Source: Bacillus sp. BA3
GTDB lineage: Bacteria; Bacillota; Bacilli; Bacillales; DSM-1321
NCBI GenBank assembly: GCA_002835675.1
Contig: PIZR01000006.1
Coordinates: 115,754-179,753 of the forward strand
Reading direction: 5' to 3'
Length of the DNA stretch: 64,000 nt
Shown here in pieces: positions 52,951 through 61,707 of the stretch; within the stretch, counting starts at the first letter, position 1, and each line of letters begins with the position of its first letter. Position numbers and translations under genes: made by a program. The notes beneath the pieces are model-generated. The model did not search any database, was not told the origin of the DNA, and saw only the letters and a list, made by a program, of their open reading frames with translations.

Positions 52951-54006
52951 TTATAATAAGTAAAATCCAATTCCCATAATGAAGTAAGCGGCCAATAAGG
53001 TAAGGCCTTCAAACCAGTTCGTTTCCCCGTCATTCGAAATCATGATCATCAGAAAGACTGCTGTAACCATTGATATCAGTTCTGGCATTGTGAAAACAAG
53101 CGGCATATGAGTTGGATACATTAATGAAATAAGTACGAGTACAGGAGCTACGAACATCGCTACTTGAAGTGTGGAACCAACGGCAATTTCCACTGCGACA
53201 TCCATTTTGTTTTTATAGGCCATTATGACGGCTGACGCATGCTCTGCCGCGTTACCCACGATTGCAACGATAATGACACCTATGAATAACTCCGACCATC
53301 CGAAGGTTTCCCCCACCTCGCTGAACGTATGAACAAGTTTCTCCGATACATACGCAACGGCCAATGTAGCGGCAGCAAGTATAATAATTGCCTTTTTCCT
53401 GCTCCACTCCGGTACTTCCTCTTCATGTTCCTCGGGTTTCTCCGTATGCTGATATACCCCACGGTGAGTAACCAATTTAAAGAATAATGCAGCAAGATAT
53501 AATAAGATCAAAATAATGCTAATTCCTACACTTAACGACATCGTACGTGATTCACTCATATCTTGTGTGAATACTTCCGGTATGACGAAGGCTACAATAA
53601 CTGCAAAAATCAATAGACCGGCATTATGCCTCGCATCGAATACATTAAATTTCTGCCGTTTGTATTTAGTCCCTCCGACAAAGAATGAAAGTCCTGCCAC
53701 CAACAATAAGTTTCCTAATACGGAACCAGTTAAAGAAGCCAACACGACCCCCACAAGCCCCGCTTTTAATGAAAAGATGGATATGATCAATTCCACTGCA
53801 TTTCCAAAGGTTGCATTCAAGAGACCGCCAATCCTTGGTCCCATAACGATCGCTAAGCTTTCAGTCGCACGGCCCATGAATCCTGCTAGCGCAACGATGG
53901 TTAAGCAATATACGATGAACATGATCACGCTCGGCCAATGCAATAATGACCCAATGACTGATATAGGGACGCCTAACAGGACAAGCCCAAAAAATATTTT
54001 ATTCAC
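52951..54006 (-). CDS. chaA: calcium/proton exchanger (CaX family), ChaA/YfkE-like
   Basis: A 351-residue, about 11-helix Ca2+(cation)/H+ antiporter. Both alpha repeats are visible: GLLNATFGNAVELIISIFSL in the N half and IVGNAAEHASAVIMAYKNKM in the C half, separated by an acidic loop (EKPEEHEEEVPEW). The start is GTG at 54006 (VNKIFFGLVLLG), with GGAGA 6 bases upstream; this gives the same length as B. subtilis YfkE. The open frame extends five codons further, covering the ribosome binding site itself. Confidence 0.92.
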   Translation of the reverse strand: MNKIFFGLVLLGVPISVIGSLLHWPSVIMFIVYCLTIVALAGFMGRATESLAIVMGPRIGGLLNATFGNAVELIISIFSLKAGLVGVVLASLTGSVLGNLLLVAGLSFFVGGTKYKRQKFNVFDARHNAGLLIFAVIVAFVIPEVFTQDMSESRTMSLSVGISIILILLYLAALFFKLVTHRGVYQHTEKPEEHEEEVPEWSRKKAIIILAAATLAVAYVSEKLVHTFSEVGETFGWSELFIGVIIVAIVGNAAEHASAVIMAYKNKMDVAVEIAVGSTLQVAMFVAPVLVLISLMYPTHMPLVFTMPELISMVTAVFLMIMISNDGETNWFEGLTLLAAYFIMGIGFYLL

Positions 54007-54196
54007 GATACTTCTCCTCACAATCCTATAATTCCTTTATGTAACAAAAACTATCATACATAATCTTCGGGAGATGACAAAGGAAAATTTTATCATCCTC
54101 TCTCTTCTTGTCAATATTTACCCAAATTTCTATTGCTTAATCCTCTTCCTAAGATGTAACATCAAGAAGGTATACATTTCTAGGAGACTTGATTTT

Positions 54197-55363
54197 ATGA
54201 ATAATAAATTGCTTTTTAGCGTTTTAATCTTAATTGTCGGCATATCGGGGTTTTCTCAAGGGATGCTTCTGCCGATCATTGCCATCATTTTTGAAAATGA
54301 CGGAATTAGCTCATCCCTAAACGGGTTTCATGCAGCCTCGCTTTATCTTGGAATTCTGTTGATTTCTCCTTTTATGGAAGCCCCGCTCCGTAAATACGGC
54401 TATAAGCCTTTGATATTATTTGGCGGTATAACGGTCATTCTATCGCTTGCATTATTTCCTGTTTGGAAATCATTCTGGTTTTGGTTCGTCCTGCGTTTCT
54501 TCATTGGAATCGGCGATCATACACTTCACTTTGCTACCCAGACATGGATCACTGCCATTTCACCAAAAACGAAGCGCGGAAGGAATCTTGCCATTTATGG
54601 ACTTTTCTTCAGTCTTGGGTTCATGGTTGGCCCGATGATGACGAAGCTTCTCGAGATTAATCAGTCTTTACCTTTCATCATCACATCCATACTTAGCCTT
54701 CTAGCTTGGTCCACTGTTTTCCTTATTGGAAATGAGCTCCCTGAACAGGATGATTCTGAAAACACATCATTCTTTGGCACACTCAAAAGGTTTACGAAAG
54801 TTAGCCGCATAGCTTGGGTCGCTTTTTTACTTCCGTTCACATTTGGCGTGCTTGAAGCATCATTGAATAGCAATTTCCCTGTATTCGCCCTGCGCTCCGG
54901 AATCGATTTAACCGCAGTATCCATCATCATCCCGGCATTTTCCGCGGGGACCCTGCTTACCCAGATTCCCTTGGGGATGATAAGTGACCGTTTTGGCCGG
55001 CGAAAGACCTTGCTGACGATACTTTTTTCCGGGTTTGCCATATTCACTCTTGCAGGGATTTATTCTTATTCAGTGCTTGGTCTTTTCATTTGCTTTATGT
55101 TTGGCGGAATGATGGTTGGTTCGACTTTCTCGCTGGGAATCAGTTATATGGCAGACCTTTTGCCTCGAAACCTATTACCTGCTGGAAATTTATTATGCAG
55201 TATCTTCTTTAGCCTCGGCAGCATCAGCGGTCCGTTTTTTGGCGGCCTTGTCATTGAACATATACAAGGCGGGAATTTTTTCTATATGATCAGCATCATG
55301 CTTTTCCTTGTCTTCATTTCGTTGGCCTTGTTTAAGGAGAAAATGCCTGCTTCAGTTATTTAG
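54197..55363 (+). CDS. MFS transporter, YfkF-like
   Basis: A 388-residue major facilitator with 12 predicted helices. The N-terminal helix NKLLFSVLILIVGISGFSQG is followed by typical MFS loops (SPKTKRGRNLAIYG, GMISDRFGRRKTLL as motif A of the second half). It lies divergent from chaA as yfkF does in B. subtilis. Start ATG 54197 with AGGAGA 9 bases upstream; the longer frame from 54074 adds an unlike leader. Substrate unknown, drug export being one guess. Confidence 0.87.
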   Translation: MNNKLLFSVLILIVGISGFSQGMLLPIIAIIFENDGISSSLNGFHAASLYLGILLISPFMEAPLRKYGYKPLILFGGITVILSLALFPVWKSFWFWFVLRFFIGIGDHTLHFATQTWITAISPKTKRGRNLAIYGLFFSLGFMVGPMMTKLLEINQSLPFIITSILSLLAWSTVFLIGNELPEQDDSENTSFFGTLKRFTKVSRIAWVAFLLPFTFGVLEASLNSNFPVFALRSGIDLTAVSIIIPAFSAGTLLTQIPLGMISDRFGRRKTLLTILFSGFAIFTLAGIYSYSVLGLFICFMFGGMMVGSTFSLGISYMADLLPRNLLPAGNLLCSIFFSLGSISGPFFGGLVIEHIQGGNFFYMISIMLFLVFISLALFKEKMPASVI

Positions 55364-55641
55364 TATAGTTTATTATCTGGACTACTTCTTTTATTATTCA
55401 ATTTGAATGGTATTTCTCAATAGCGGCTGAATATTTGGTTAGGATGCACTTTATATATTTTACTAGATTAGAATCATTCTTCTTTATTTCCGAATAGGAT
55501 ATGTGGTATTATAATAATAACAAAAGGGACATTACGTTTAAAAACCTTTGAAAACATTGCTGTCATCGCAATTTTGGTGGCAGCTTTCATATTTTATCCA
55601 GAGAAATGACGTTGATTATCTTTCTCAATTAGATATCACAC

Positions 55642-55662
55642 AAATGATAATCTATATCATTT
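55642..55662. promoter_or_regulatory. Fur-family operator candidate upstream of the metal ATPase
   Basis: Perfect 8-bp arms AAATGATA / TATCATTT around ATCTA. TGATAATCTATATCA matches the Fur 7-1-7 pattern at 12 of 14 positions. It is 35 bases before the ATPase start. In B. subtilis the related gene pfeT (zosA) is controlled by PerR and Fur. Confidence 0.6.
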
Positions 55663-55696
55663 ACACAAAATAGAGAAGAATGTGGGAGGGAATCTT

Positions 55697-57616
55697 ATGA
55701 CTACAGATACTAAACATTTAACCCAACCGGCTTCATGCCAAACCACTTGGTTGGAAAAAGCAAAACCTCATCTAGAACTTTTTGCTGCATTGTTCAGCGG
55801 TTTATTAATAGTGATGGGATGGGCCCTTTCAAAGAACGGAATGGAGTCCACTTCCATCGTCATATACTTAGCTTCTTTCTTGATTGGCGGATATGCCAAA
55901 GCAAAAGAAGGAATAGAAGATACGATTGCCGACCGGGAATTGAATGTTGAGATGCTGATGATTTTTGCGGCCATCGGTTCTGCGGTCATCGGATACTGGA
56001 CGGAAGGTGCCATATTGATTTTCATCTTCGCTTTAAGCGGTGCCCTTGAGACATACACGATGAATAAAAGCCATAAAGAAATTTCGGCACTTATGGACTT
56101 ACAGCCTGAGGAAGCACTGCGCATCACTAACGGATATGAAGAAACCGTATCCGTTTCACAGCTGCATGTCGGAGATCTGATTTTAGTGAAACCAGGTGAG
56201 AGAGTTCCTTCAGATGGAAAAATCACGGACGGCCGTACCAATATCGATGAAGCCGCCATCACTGGTGAATCCATACCGGTAAGCAAATCATTGGATGATG
56301 AAGTATTTGCCGGAACGGTTAACCTCCGTGGTACGATTACCGTGGAAATCACCAAACCAGCAAGTGAAACATTATTTCAAAAAATAATCACTCTCGTTCA
56401 ATCCGCACAAAGTGAAAAGTCCCCTTCCCAGCTGTTCATTGAACGGTTTGAAGGTACTTATGTAAAAGTGGTATTGACCGTTGTCGGCTTGATGATGTTC
56501 GTACCCCATTTCATATTGGGGTGGAGCTGGACCGAAACATTCTACAGGGCGATGATCCTGCTCGTTGTCGCTTCACCTTGTGCACTTGTGGCTTCTATTA
56601 TGCCAGCAACGCTATCTGCCATTTCAAATGGTGCTCGTCATGGCATTTTATTTAAAGGCGGCATCCATCTTGAGAATCTAGGTAACCTGCAGGCAATTGC
56701 TTTAGATAAAACAGGTACATTAACAAAAGGAAAACCCGAGGTAACGGATGTCATTATCCGCGAAGATTTAAACGAAGATGATTTCTTATTTCATATTGCA
56801 TCTGTTGAAAATTATTCAAACCACCCTTTGGCAACATCGATCGTACGTTATGCCAAAACGAAATTGCAAAGAGACATCATTAAACCGGATAACATGGAAG
56901 ATATCTCAGGCAATGGGGTTCAAGCATACATCAATGGCGTGCTTTGGAAAGTCGGAAAAGCTGATTTCGTCGGTCGCAGTGAAGCAGAACGATTCCAAAA
57001 TGGCATTGCACTGACATTGGCTGAACAAGGCAAGACAATCGTTTATGCAAAGGATGATCAAGGGATTGCCGGTATTCTCACTTTGAAAGATGTCGTGCGT
57101 GAAGAAACCATTATAGCCATCGAAGCTTTGAAAAAGGAGGGCATCCATACCGTCATGCTGACAGGCGATGGTGAAAAAACGGCTAAAGCGATTGCGTCGG
57201 AGAGCCACATTGATGCATATATTGCCGAATGCCTGCCAGAAACCAAAGTGACTGAAGTGAAAAGGCTGAAAGAACATTTTGGCACTGTAGCAATGGTTGG
57301 GGATGGCATCAATGATGCACCTGCACTAGCAACGGCATCTGTGGGAATTGCAATGGGTGAAGGCACGGATGTTGCCTTGGAGACAGCGGATGTTGTTCTG
57401 ATGAAGAATGACTTGCCGCGCATCGCGGAAGCAGTCAAATTATCCAAGAAGATGAATCGAATCATCAAACAAAACGTCATCTTTTCAATTTCGGTCATCA
57501 TGATCCTGATCGCATCCAATTTCCTTCAATTCCTTGACCTTCCATACGGCGTCATTGGACATGAAGGAAGCACAATTCTCGTTATACTGAACAGCTTAAG
57601 ACTTTTGAGAAACTAA
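55697..57616 (+). CDS. P1B-4-type heavy-metal efflux ATPase (PfeT/ZosA-like)
   Basis: A 639-residue P-type ATPase. Phosphorylation site DKTGTLTKGKPEV, A-domain ITGESIPVSKS, hinge GDGINDAPALA, membrane motif SPC (VVASPCALV) and C-terminal HEGST, the SPC plus HEG(x)T pair that defines the P1B-4 class (Fe2+, Co2+ or Zn2+ export). There is no N-terminal metal-binding CxxC domain; a lone Cys in PASCQTTW is present. By similarity to B. subtilis PfeT and the Fur-like box upstream, iron efflux is most likely. Start ATG 55697 with GGGAGGG 6 bases upstream. Confidence 0.9.
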   Translation: MTTDTKHLTQPASCQTTWLEKAKPHLELFAALFSGLLIVMGWALSKNGMESTSIVIYLASFLIGGYAKAKEGIEDTIADRELNVEMLMIFAAIGSAVIGYWTEGAILIFIFALSGALETYTMNKSHKEISALMDLQPEEALRITNGYEETVSVSQLHVGDLILVKPGERVPSDGKITDGRTNIDEAAITGESIPVSKSLDDEVFAGTVNLRGTITVEITKPASETLFQKIITLVQSAQSEKSPSQLFIERFEGTYVKVVLTVVGLMMFVPHFILGWSWTETFYRAMILLVVASPCALVASIMPATLSAISNGARHGILFKGGIHLENLGNLQAIALDKTGTLTKGKPEVTDVIIREDLNEDDFLFHIASVENYSNHPLATSIVRYAKTKLQRDIIKPDNMEDISGNGVQAYINGVLWKVGKADFVGRSEAERFQNGIALTLAEQGKTIVYAKDDQGIAGILTLKDVVREETIIAIEALKKEGIHTVMLTGDGEKTAKAIASESHIDAYIAECLPETKVTEVKRLKEHFGTVAMVGDGINDAPALATASVGIAMGEGTDVALETADVVLMKNDLPRIAEAVKLSKKMNRIIKQNVIFSISVIMILIASNFLQFLDLPYGVIGHEGSTILVILNSLRLLRN

Positions 57617-57625
57617 ACATGAAAA

Positions 57626-57653
57626 AAGGAGCCCTCCAAGGCTCCCTTTTTTT
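57626..57653 (+). terminator. terminator of the metal ATPase gene
   Basis: Stem GGAGCC / GGCTCC with loop CTCCAA, extended by flanking A/T pairing, then CTTTTTTT. Confidence 0.88.
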
Positions 57654-57667
57654 ATGATCGTTTCAAT

Positions 57668-57766
57668 TTAGTGATATCCGTTCTTACCATTTGCAGAACC
57701 TGATGTTTTATGGTTCGAACCTTTATTTTTTCCTTTTTGCTTTGTGCTGCCATCCTTTTTACTCAT
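57668..57766 (-). CDS. very small Lys/Gly/Ser-rich protein
   Basis: A 32-residue basic protein (MSKKDGSTKQKGKNKGSNHK, then TSGSANGKNGYH) with an excellent ribosome binding site (GAGGAGG) upstream of ATG 57766. Composition recalls minor acid-soluble spore proteins, but I do not recognise a named one. It converges on the metal ATPase gene. Confidence 0.6.
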   Translation of the reverse strand: MSKKDGSTKQKGKNKGSNHKTSGSANGKNGYH

Positions 57767-57852
57767 GAAAGAACTCCTCCTCATCAAAAGTTGTTATTTC
57801 TTGAATAGTATCTGCAGCATGATAGTCCGCTATTACGGGAACTCCAGGAAGC

Positions 57853-58692
57853 TCATGCACATTCTGGTTTTTGCCTTTCACTTATGAGCGCATTTATTTC
57901 CCCGCCCAGTATGATGATGAGCCCTGATAAATAAAACCAGACCATTAATACGATGATCCCTCCAAGGCTCCCATATGTTGCGGAATAATTAGCGAAGTTC
58001 TCCACATAAAAAGAAAACAAAAAGGAAACAAGACTCCATCCTGCCGTTGCAAAGATAGCACCGGGCAGTACGGTTATGCATTTTTGCTTTATGTTGGGGG
58101 CAATCCAATAAAGGATCGTGAACACAATTAAAAATACAAGCGTACTTATTACCCAGCGAAGCTGGTTCCAAATCATAAGAAATTCATCGGATTGTCCAAT
58201 TTCGGCAAATAGGAATACTCCGATCTGTTTTCCGAATACCGGCAGCAATAAAACGACAATAAAAACAAAAATCATCGCTAATGTGAGCAGAATCGACATT
58301 CCCCGGGAAATAAAGAAAGTTCGACTTTCTTTTACATCATATGCATGGTTAAATGCTTTAATGATTGCATTCATCCCATTCGATGCCGACCATATCGTTC
58401 CGATGACACCAAACGACAATAAAGTCCCATTCGCTTCCATTACTTCAGATAGGTTGGCCTCAATGATTTTCATCGAATCGTCAGGCGCATATGTACGGAC
58501 GGTATTTAATATATCTTCTTGGGAAAATGGCAGATAGGCCAATAAGGTGAATAAAAAAATAAGTAACGGAAACAAGGAAAGTAAGAAGAAATAAGACAGC
58601 TGTGCGGCAAGCCCCGACACATCATCCATCTGTAACCGTTTTATGAAAGTCTTGAAGAATGAGCCTTTCAGCCATTCTTTTTTATTGGCCAT
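57853..58692 (-). CDS. YihY/BrkB-family membrane protein, YfkH-like
   Basis: A 279-residue membrane protein with about six helices: GLAAQLSYFFLLSLFPLLIF near the N-terminus, IWSASNGMNAIIKAFNHAYD, and the C-terminal TYGSLGGIIVLMVWFYLSGL, all typical of the YihY/virulence-factor BrkB family. Function is uncertain (not an RNase BN, as once thought). B. subtilis yfkH lies in the same yfk neighbourhood. Start ATG 58692, with GGTGGAGG just upstream. Confidence 0.88.
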   Translation of the reverse strand: MANKKEWLKGSFFKTFIKRLQMDDVSGLAAQLSYFFLLSLFPLLIFLFTLLAYLPFSQEDILNTVRTYAPDDSMKIIEANLSEVMEANGTLLSFGVIGTIWSASNGMNAIIKAFNHAYDVKESRTFFISRGMSILLTLAMIFVFIVVLLLPVFGKQIGVFLFAEIGQSDEFLMIWNQLRWVISTLVFLIVFTILYWIAPNIKQKCITVLPGAIFATAGWSLVSFLFSFYVENFANYSATYGSLGGIIVLMVWFYLSGLIIILGGEINALISERQKPECA

Positions 58693-58708
58693 ACCTCCAC
58701 CCCATTTT

Positions 58709-59101
58709 CTAATTTAAGGAAATCCGTTCATGGTGACTTGAAGATGACTCATCTTGCTCTGCAGCAAAAACTTCCTTCGTCTCCATCACCACTTGGGCAA
58801 CTTGCGATGGAATATCTTTCATTTCCTCCACCTTTTGGGAAATGAAGGATACATCATCGGAAATTTTTTCAACAGTGGAACGGACCTTGGATGATGTTTC
58901 ACGTACTTGTGTAAGCACCCCATTGGGATTCTTCACGAATTCCTTCATATTACTCATGCAGCTTTTACTGTTTTCCAATACAGAATTACGCGTATCCTTG
59001 TCAAAAAGGCTTATCGCAGCCCCTGCTAACGCACCAATAAAGACCGCTTGCATAAATTTACTTTTCTTGACACACTTATATTCTTCTCGAATGTTGCTCA
59101 T
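58709..59101 (-). CDS. YtxH-domain protein
   Basis: A 130-residue protein with one membrane segment near the N-terminus (FMQAVFIGALAGAAISLFDK, the YtxH/gas-vesicle-like signature) followed by a long helical, partly coiled-coil region and a Ser/His-rich tail. YtxH proteins are stress-linked in Bacillus; no molecular role is known. It is 16 bases upstream of the YihY-family gene and likely co-transcribed. Start ATG with GAGGAGGAG upstream. Confidence 0.8.
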   Translation of the reverse strand: MSNIREEYKCVKKSKFMQAVFIGALAGAAISLFDKDTRNSVLENSKSCMSNMKEFVKNPNGVLTQVRETSSKVRSTVEKISDDVSFISQKVEEMKDIPSQVAQVVMETKEVFAAEQDESSSSHHERISLN

Positions 59102-59322
59102 ATATTCTCCTCCTCGTCATATATTAGTTGATGGATAATGGTAGCTATCTCCATTATACAATGTTTAAAAAAGTTTTTTCCTATCTTTTCCCAAACTCCC
59201 TCAGTTTAAAACGTGGAGATGACCAAGTATATTGGGGATCAAGCTTCGTAATATTCATTGACTTCCAGCGATAATCATGCAAAGATGAAAATAATTTAGG
59301 AACGTATGAAAGGATGAGGGAA

Positions 59323-59547
59323 ATGGATTTAACGCAAAACACAGCCGAAAGTGTCGAGTTTATGATCGAAGCAATCAAGGATAAATTAAAAGTGATGAAC
59401 TTCGGTGCAATCAAATCAACCCATTTTGATATCGAAATGTACGAAGAGCTGCACGATATTTATACAATGGTGATGAAAAAAACGAATTTCAGTGTCCGTG
59501 AAATGGAAGCGATCGCCGAGGAACTTGGAAGACTGCGTAATAAGTAA
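59323..59547 (+). CDS. yfkK: DUF1128 protein, YfkK-like
   Basis: A 74-residue helical protein, MDLTQNTAESVEFMIEAIKD, KLKVMNFGAIKSTHFDIEMY, then a basic C-terminus. It matches the DUF1128/YfkK family in size and context. The start is ATG 59323 rather than ATG 59314, because AAAGGATGAGGG then forms the ribosome binding site. Followed by a terminator. Function unknown. Confidence 0.85.
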   Translation: MDLTQNTAESVEFMIEAIKDKLKVMNFGAIKSTHFDIEMYEELHDIYTMVMKKTNFSVREMEAIAEELGRLRNK

Positions 59548-59552
59548 CATTC

Positions 59553-59585
59553 AAATCCTCCCGTACCGGTGAGGATTTTTTTCAT
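59553..59585 (+). terminator. terminator of yfkK
   Basis: Stem AAATCCTC / GAGGATTT around CCGTACCGGT, then TTTTC. Confidence 0.88.
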
Positions 59586-59644
59586 TTTTAAAATAATTCT
59601 GATACATTTGATATAGAAATTGAAAACTGACAGGAGTTGTAAGC

Positions 59645-60910
59645 ATGTTAGAAAGAAGAACACCCATCAGTATTGCGGAAGCAGTGGAAAAAGTGATGAA
59701 GCATAAATTAATAGGACATGCGGAACTGATTCCCCTCAAGGAAAGCCAAGACCGTTTTTTGGCTCAAGATATTGTAGCTACAAATGATGTTCCGCATTTT
59801 AACCGCTCTCCATACGATGGATTCGCCCTCAGGTCCAAGGATACGGCAGAGGGTTCCATAAATAACCCTCTTGAGTTCGAAGTGGTTGAAGAACTGGCTG
59901 CGGGGATGGTACCGACTGTCCCTGTACAAAAAAATCAAGTGGCGAGAATCATGACTGGAGCTCAGATGCCAGCTGAGTGTGATGCCGTAATCATGCTCGA
60001 GCTCACAAAGGAATTCGAAAAGGACGGAAAGAAGTACATATCATTTAAACGCTCACTTAAGGAAGGCGAAAACGTTTCTTTTCAAGGAGAGGATGCAAAG
60101 AAAGGCGATGTTCTTGTAAAAAAAGGAACAACGATCAATCCAGGGATCATCGGCTTGCTGGCAACATTCGGATATGCCGAAGTCCCAGTTGCCAAGAAAC
60201 CTGTCGTCGGATTATTCGCTACAGGCTCGGAACTTCTTGATGTTAACGAACCGTTGCAGCCCGGGAAAATCCGTAATAGCAATTCACATGCCATCTCCGC
60301 CCAAATTCGGAGGACCGGAGGAGATGTCCGCTTTTATGGAAAGCTTAAGGACGAATTCGAATTAAGTTACGAGGCCATTTCAACTGCCTTGGAGGAAGTG
60401 GATTTGCTCATTACAACTGGAGGGGTTTCTGTCGGTGATTTTGACCTTCTCCCGGATATTTATCAAAAAATGGGTGCTGAAGTCTTATTCAACAAAGTGG
60501 CCATGCGCCCCGGCAGCGTGACGACTGTAGCGGTATATAATAACAAATTTTTATTCGGTTTATCCGGCAATCCTTCCGCCAGTTATGTTGGCTTTGAACT
60601 ATTTGCAAGACCGATCATCCGCACCATGCTGTTTTCGGAACATCCGCATTTACGAAAAGAGACGGCCCAATTGGCAGAAGACTTTTTAAAGCCCAATCCA
60701 TTCTCACGTCTGCTTCGGACCCGATTATTTTACGAATCAGGCCAGTTGAAGGTAATTCCTAGCGGTGTGGATAAATCCAATATTACAACAAGCTTGGCAG
60801 GTGCCAATTCACTGACCGTCTTACCTGGGGGGACCCGTGGTTTCCAAACGGGAGATTTCGTGGACATCCTGCTCCTCGATGACCAGGAAGGATGCAAATG
60901 GCCTTGGTGA
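59645..60910 (+). CDS. moeA: molybdopterin molybdenumtransferase
   Basis: A 421-residue MoeA that inserts molybdate into adenylated molybdopterin. Domain 1 has HFNRSPYDGFALRSKD; the central MoCF-binding domain has GLFATGSELLD, KIRNSNSHAISAQI and LLITTGGVSVGDFDLL; GLSGNPSASYVGFELFARP marks the catalytic region; the C-terminal beta domain ends the protein. Start ATG 59645 with AGGAG 8 bases upstream. It overlaps mobB by 13 bases, so the two are coupled. Confidence 0.93.
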   Translation: MLERRTPISIAEAVEKVMKHKLIGHAELIPLKESQDRFLAQDIVATNDVPHFNRSPYDGFALRSKDTAEGSINNPLEFEVVEELAAGMVPTVPVQKNQVARIMTGAQMPAECDAVIMLELTKEFEKDGKKYISFKRSLKEGENVSFQGEDAKKGDVLVKKGTTINPGIIGLLATFGYAEVPVAKKPVVGLFATGSELLDVNEPLQPGKIRNSNSHAISAQIRRTGGDVRFYGKLKDEFELSYEAISTALEEVDLLITTGGVSVGDFDLLPDIYQKMGAEVLFNKVAMRPGSVTTVAVYNNKFLFGLSGNPSASYVGFELFARPIIRTMLFSEHPHLRKETAQLAEDFLKPNPFSRLLRTRLFYESGQLKVIPSGVDKSNITTSLAGANSLTVLPGGTRGFQTGDFVDILLLDDQEGCKWPW

Positions 60911-61413
60911 AGCCTTTTATTTTTCAGGTGGTTGGCTACCAAAATAGAGGAAAAACGACCTTCATAACGAATATTATCGAAAAGCTTCGCAAAGCCAAAT
61001 TAGAGACAGCCGTTTTAAAACATCATGGACATGGCGGAAAACCGTATGTTAACGGTATGAAGGATTCCAATAAACACTTTCAGGCTGGGGCGGCAGCTTC
61101 ACTTGTTGAAGGTGATGGAACAATCGAGCTGCTCGGGAATTTCAAGGGTGAAGCCCCTATAACTGAGCTGATTCAATTACTGTGTCTATTTCTCCCTGAT
61201 GTGATTTTAATTGAGGGTTATAAGCAAGAGGACTTTCCTAAGGTCATTTTAATCAAGGAAGAAAGTGACCTCGTGTTATTGGAACGGCTTACTAATGTCA
61301 AAGCAGCAGTGGCTTGGCCCGAATGTCTGGAACGAACCAGGAATCATGCTTCAGTTCCCGTATTCCCTTTGGATTCAGATTCATTCATTACATGGTTTTT
61401 AGAACAAATATGA
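60898..61413 (+). CDS. mobB: molybdopterin-guanine dinucleotide biosynthesis adaptor protein
   Basis: A 171-residue GTP-binding protein with P-loop VVGYQNRGKTTFITNIIEKL, HHGHGG, and LIEGYKQEDFPKVILIK typical of MobB. It supports MobA in attaching GMP to molybdopterin. The start ATG 60898 is preferred over ATG 60892 because AGGAAGG then has a 6-base spacing. It lies within the end of moeA. No mobA, moaABC or molybdate transporter follows in the window. Confidence 0.9.
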   Translation: MALVKPFIFQVVGYQNRGKTTFITNIIEKLRKAKLETAVLKHHGHGGKPYVNGMKDSNKHFQAGAAASLVEGDGTIELLGNFKGEAPITELIQLLCLFLPDVILIEGYKQEDFPKVILIKEESDLVLLERLTNVKAAVAWPECLERTRNHASVPVFPLDSDSFITWFLEQI

Positions 61414-61424
61414 AGGAGGGCACA

Positions 61425-61667
61425 ATGTTCATTCAATTTCCCATAGAAAAACGCCGCAAGATGATCGAAAGTATCCAAGAATATGTGTATCAGGAACATG
61501 GCAAGGAAATCGGAGAAATCGCTGCTGAAAATCACTTACAGTTCATTTTCGAAAATATTGCTCCATTTATTTATAATGAAGGTATCAAAGATGCTAAAAA
61601 AGTCATTGAGGACAGATTAGGAAATATCGAAGAAGATTTGTATTCATTGGAACGGCCAATTGATTAA
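61425..61667 (+). CDS. DUF2164 protein
   Basis: An 80-residue helical protein (FIQFPIEKRRKMIESIQEYV, EHGKEIGEIAAENHLQFIFE, NIAPFIYNEGIKDAKKVIED) of the DUF2164 family. Start ATG 61425 with GGAGGG 5 bases upstream; 11 bases after mobB, so third in that operon. Longer open frames reaching back to 61314 are in-frame extensions into mobB. Function unknown. Confidence 0.82.
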   Translation: MFIQFPIEKRRKMIESIQEYVYQEHGKEIGEIAAENHLQFIFENIAPFIYNEGIKDAKKVIEDRLGNIEEDLYSLERPID

Positions 61668-61675
61668 AATGAAAA

Positions 61676-61705
61676 ACAGCATCATAATCGATGCTGTTTT
61701 TTCAT
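61676..61705. terminator. bidirectional terminator between the moeA operon and map
   Basis: Stem AACAGCATC / GATGCTGTT around ATAATC with A run before and T run after; convergent genes on both sides. Confidence 0.9.
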
Positions 61706-61707
61706 TT

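Noticed and set aside
61314..61424. N-terminal extension of the DUF2164 gene
   Set aside because: It lies inside mobB in another frame; the ATG at 61425 has a proper ribosome binding site and fits the family length.
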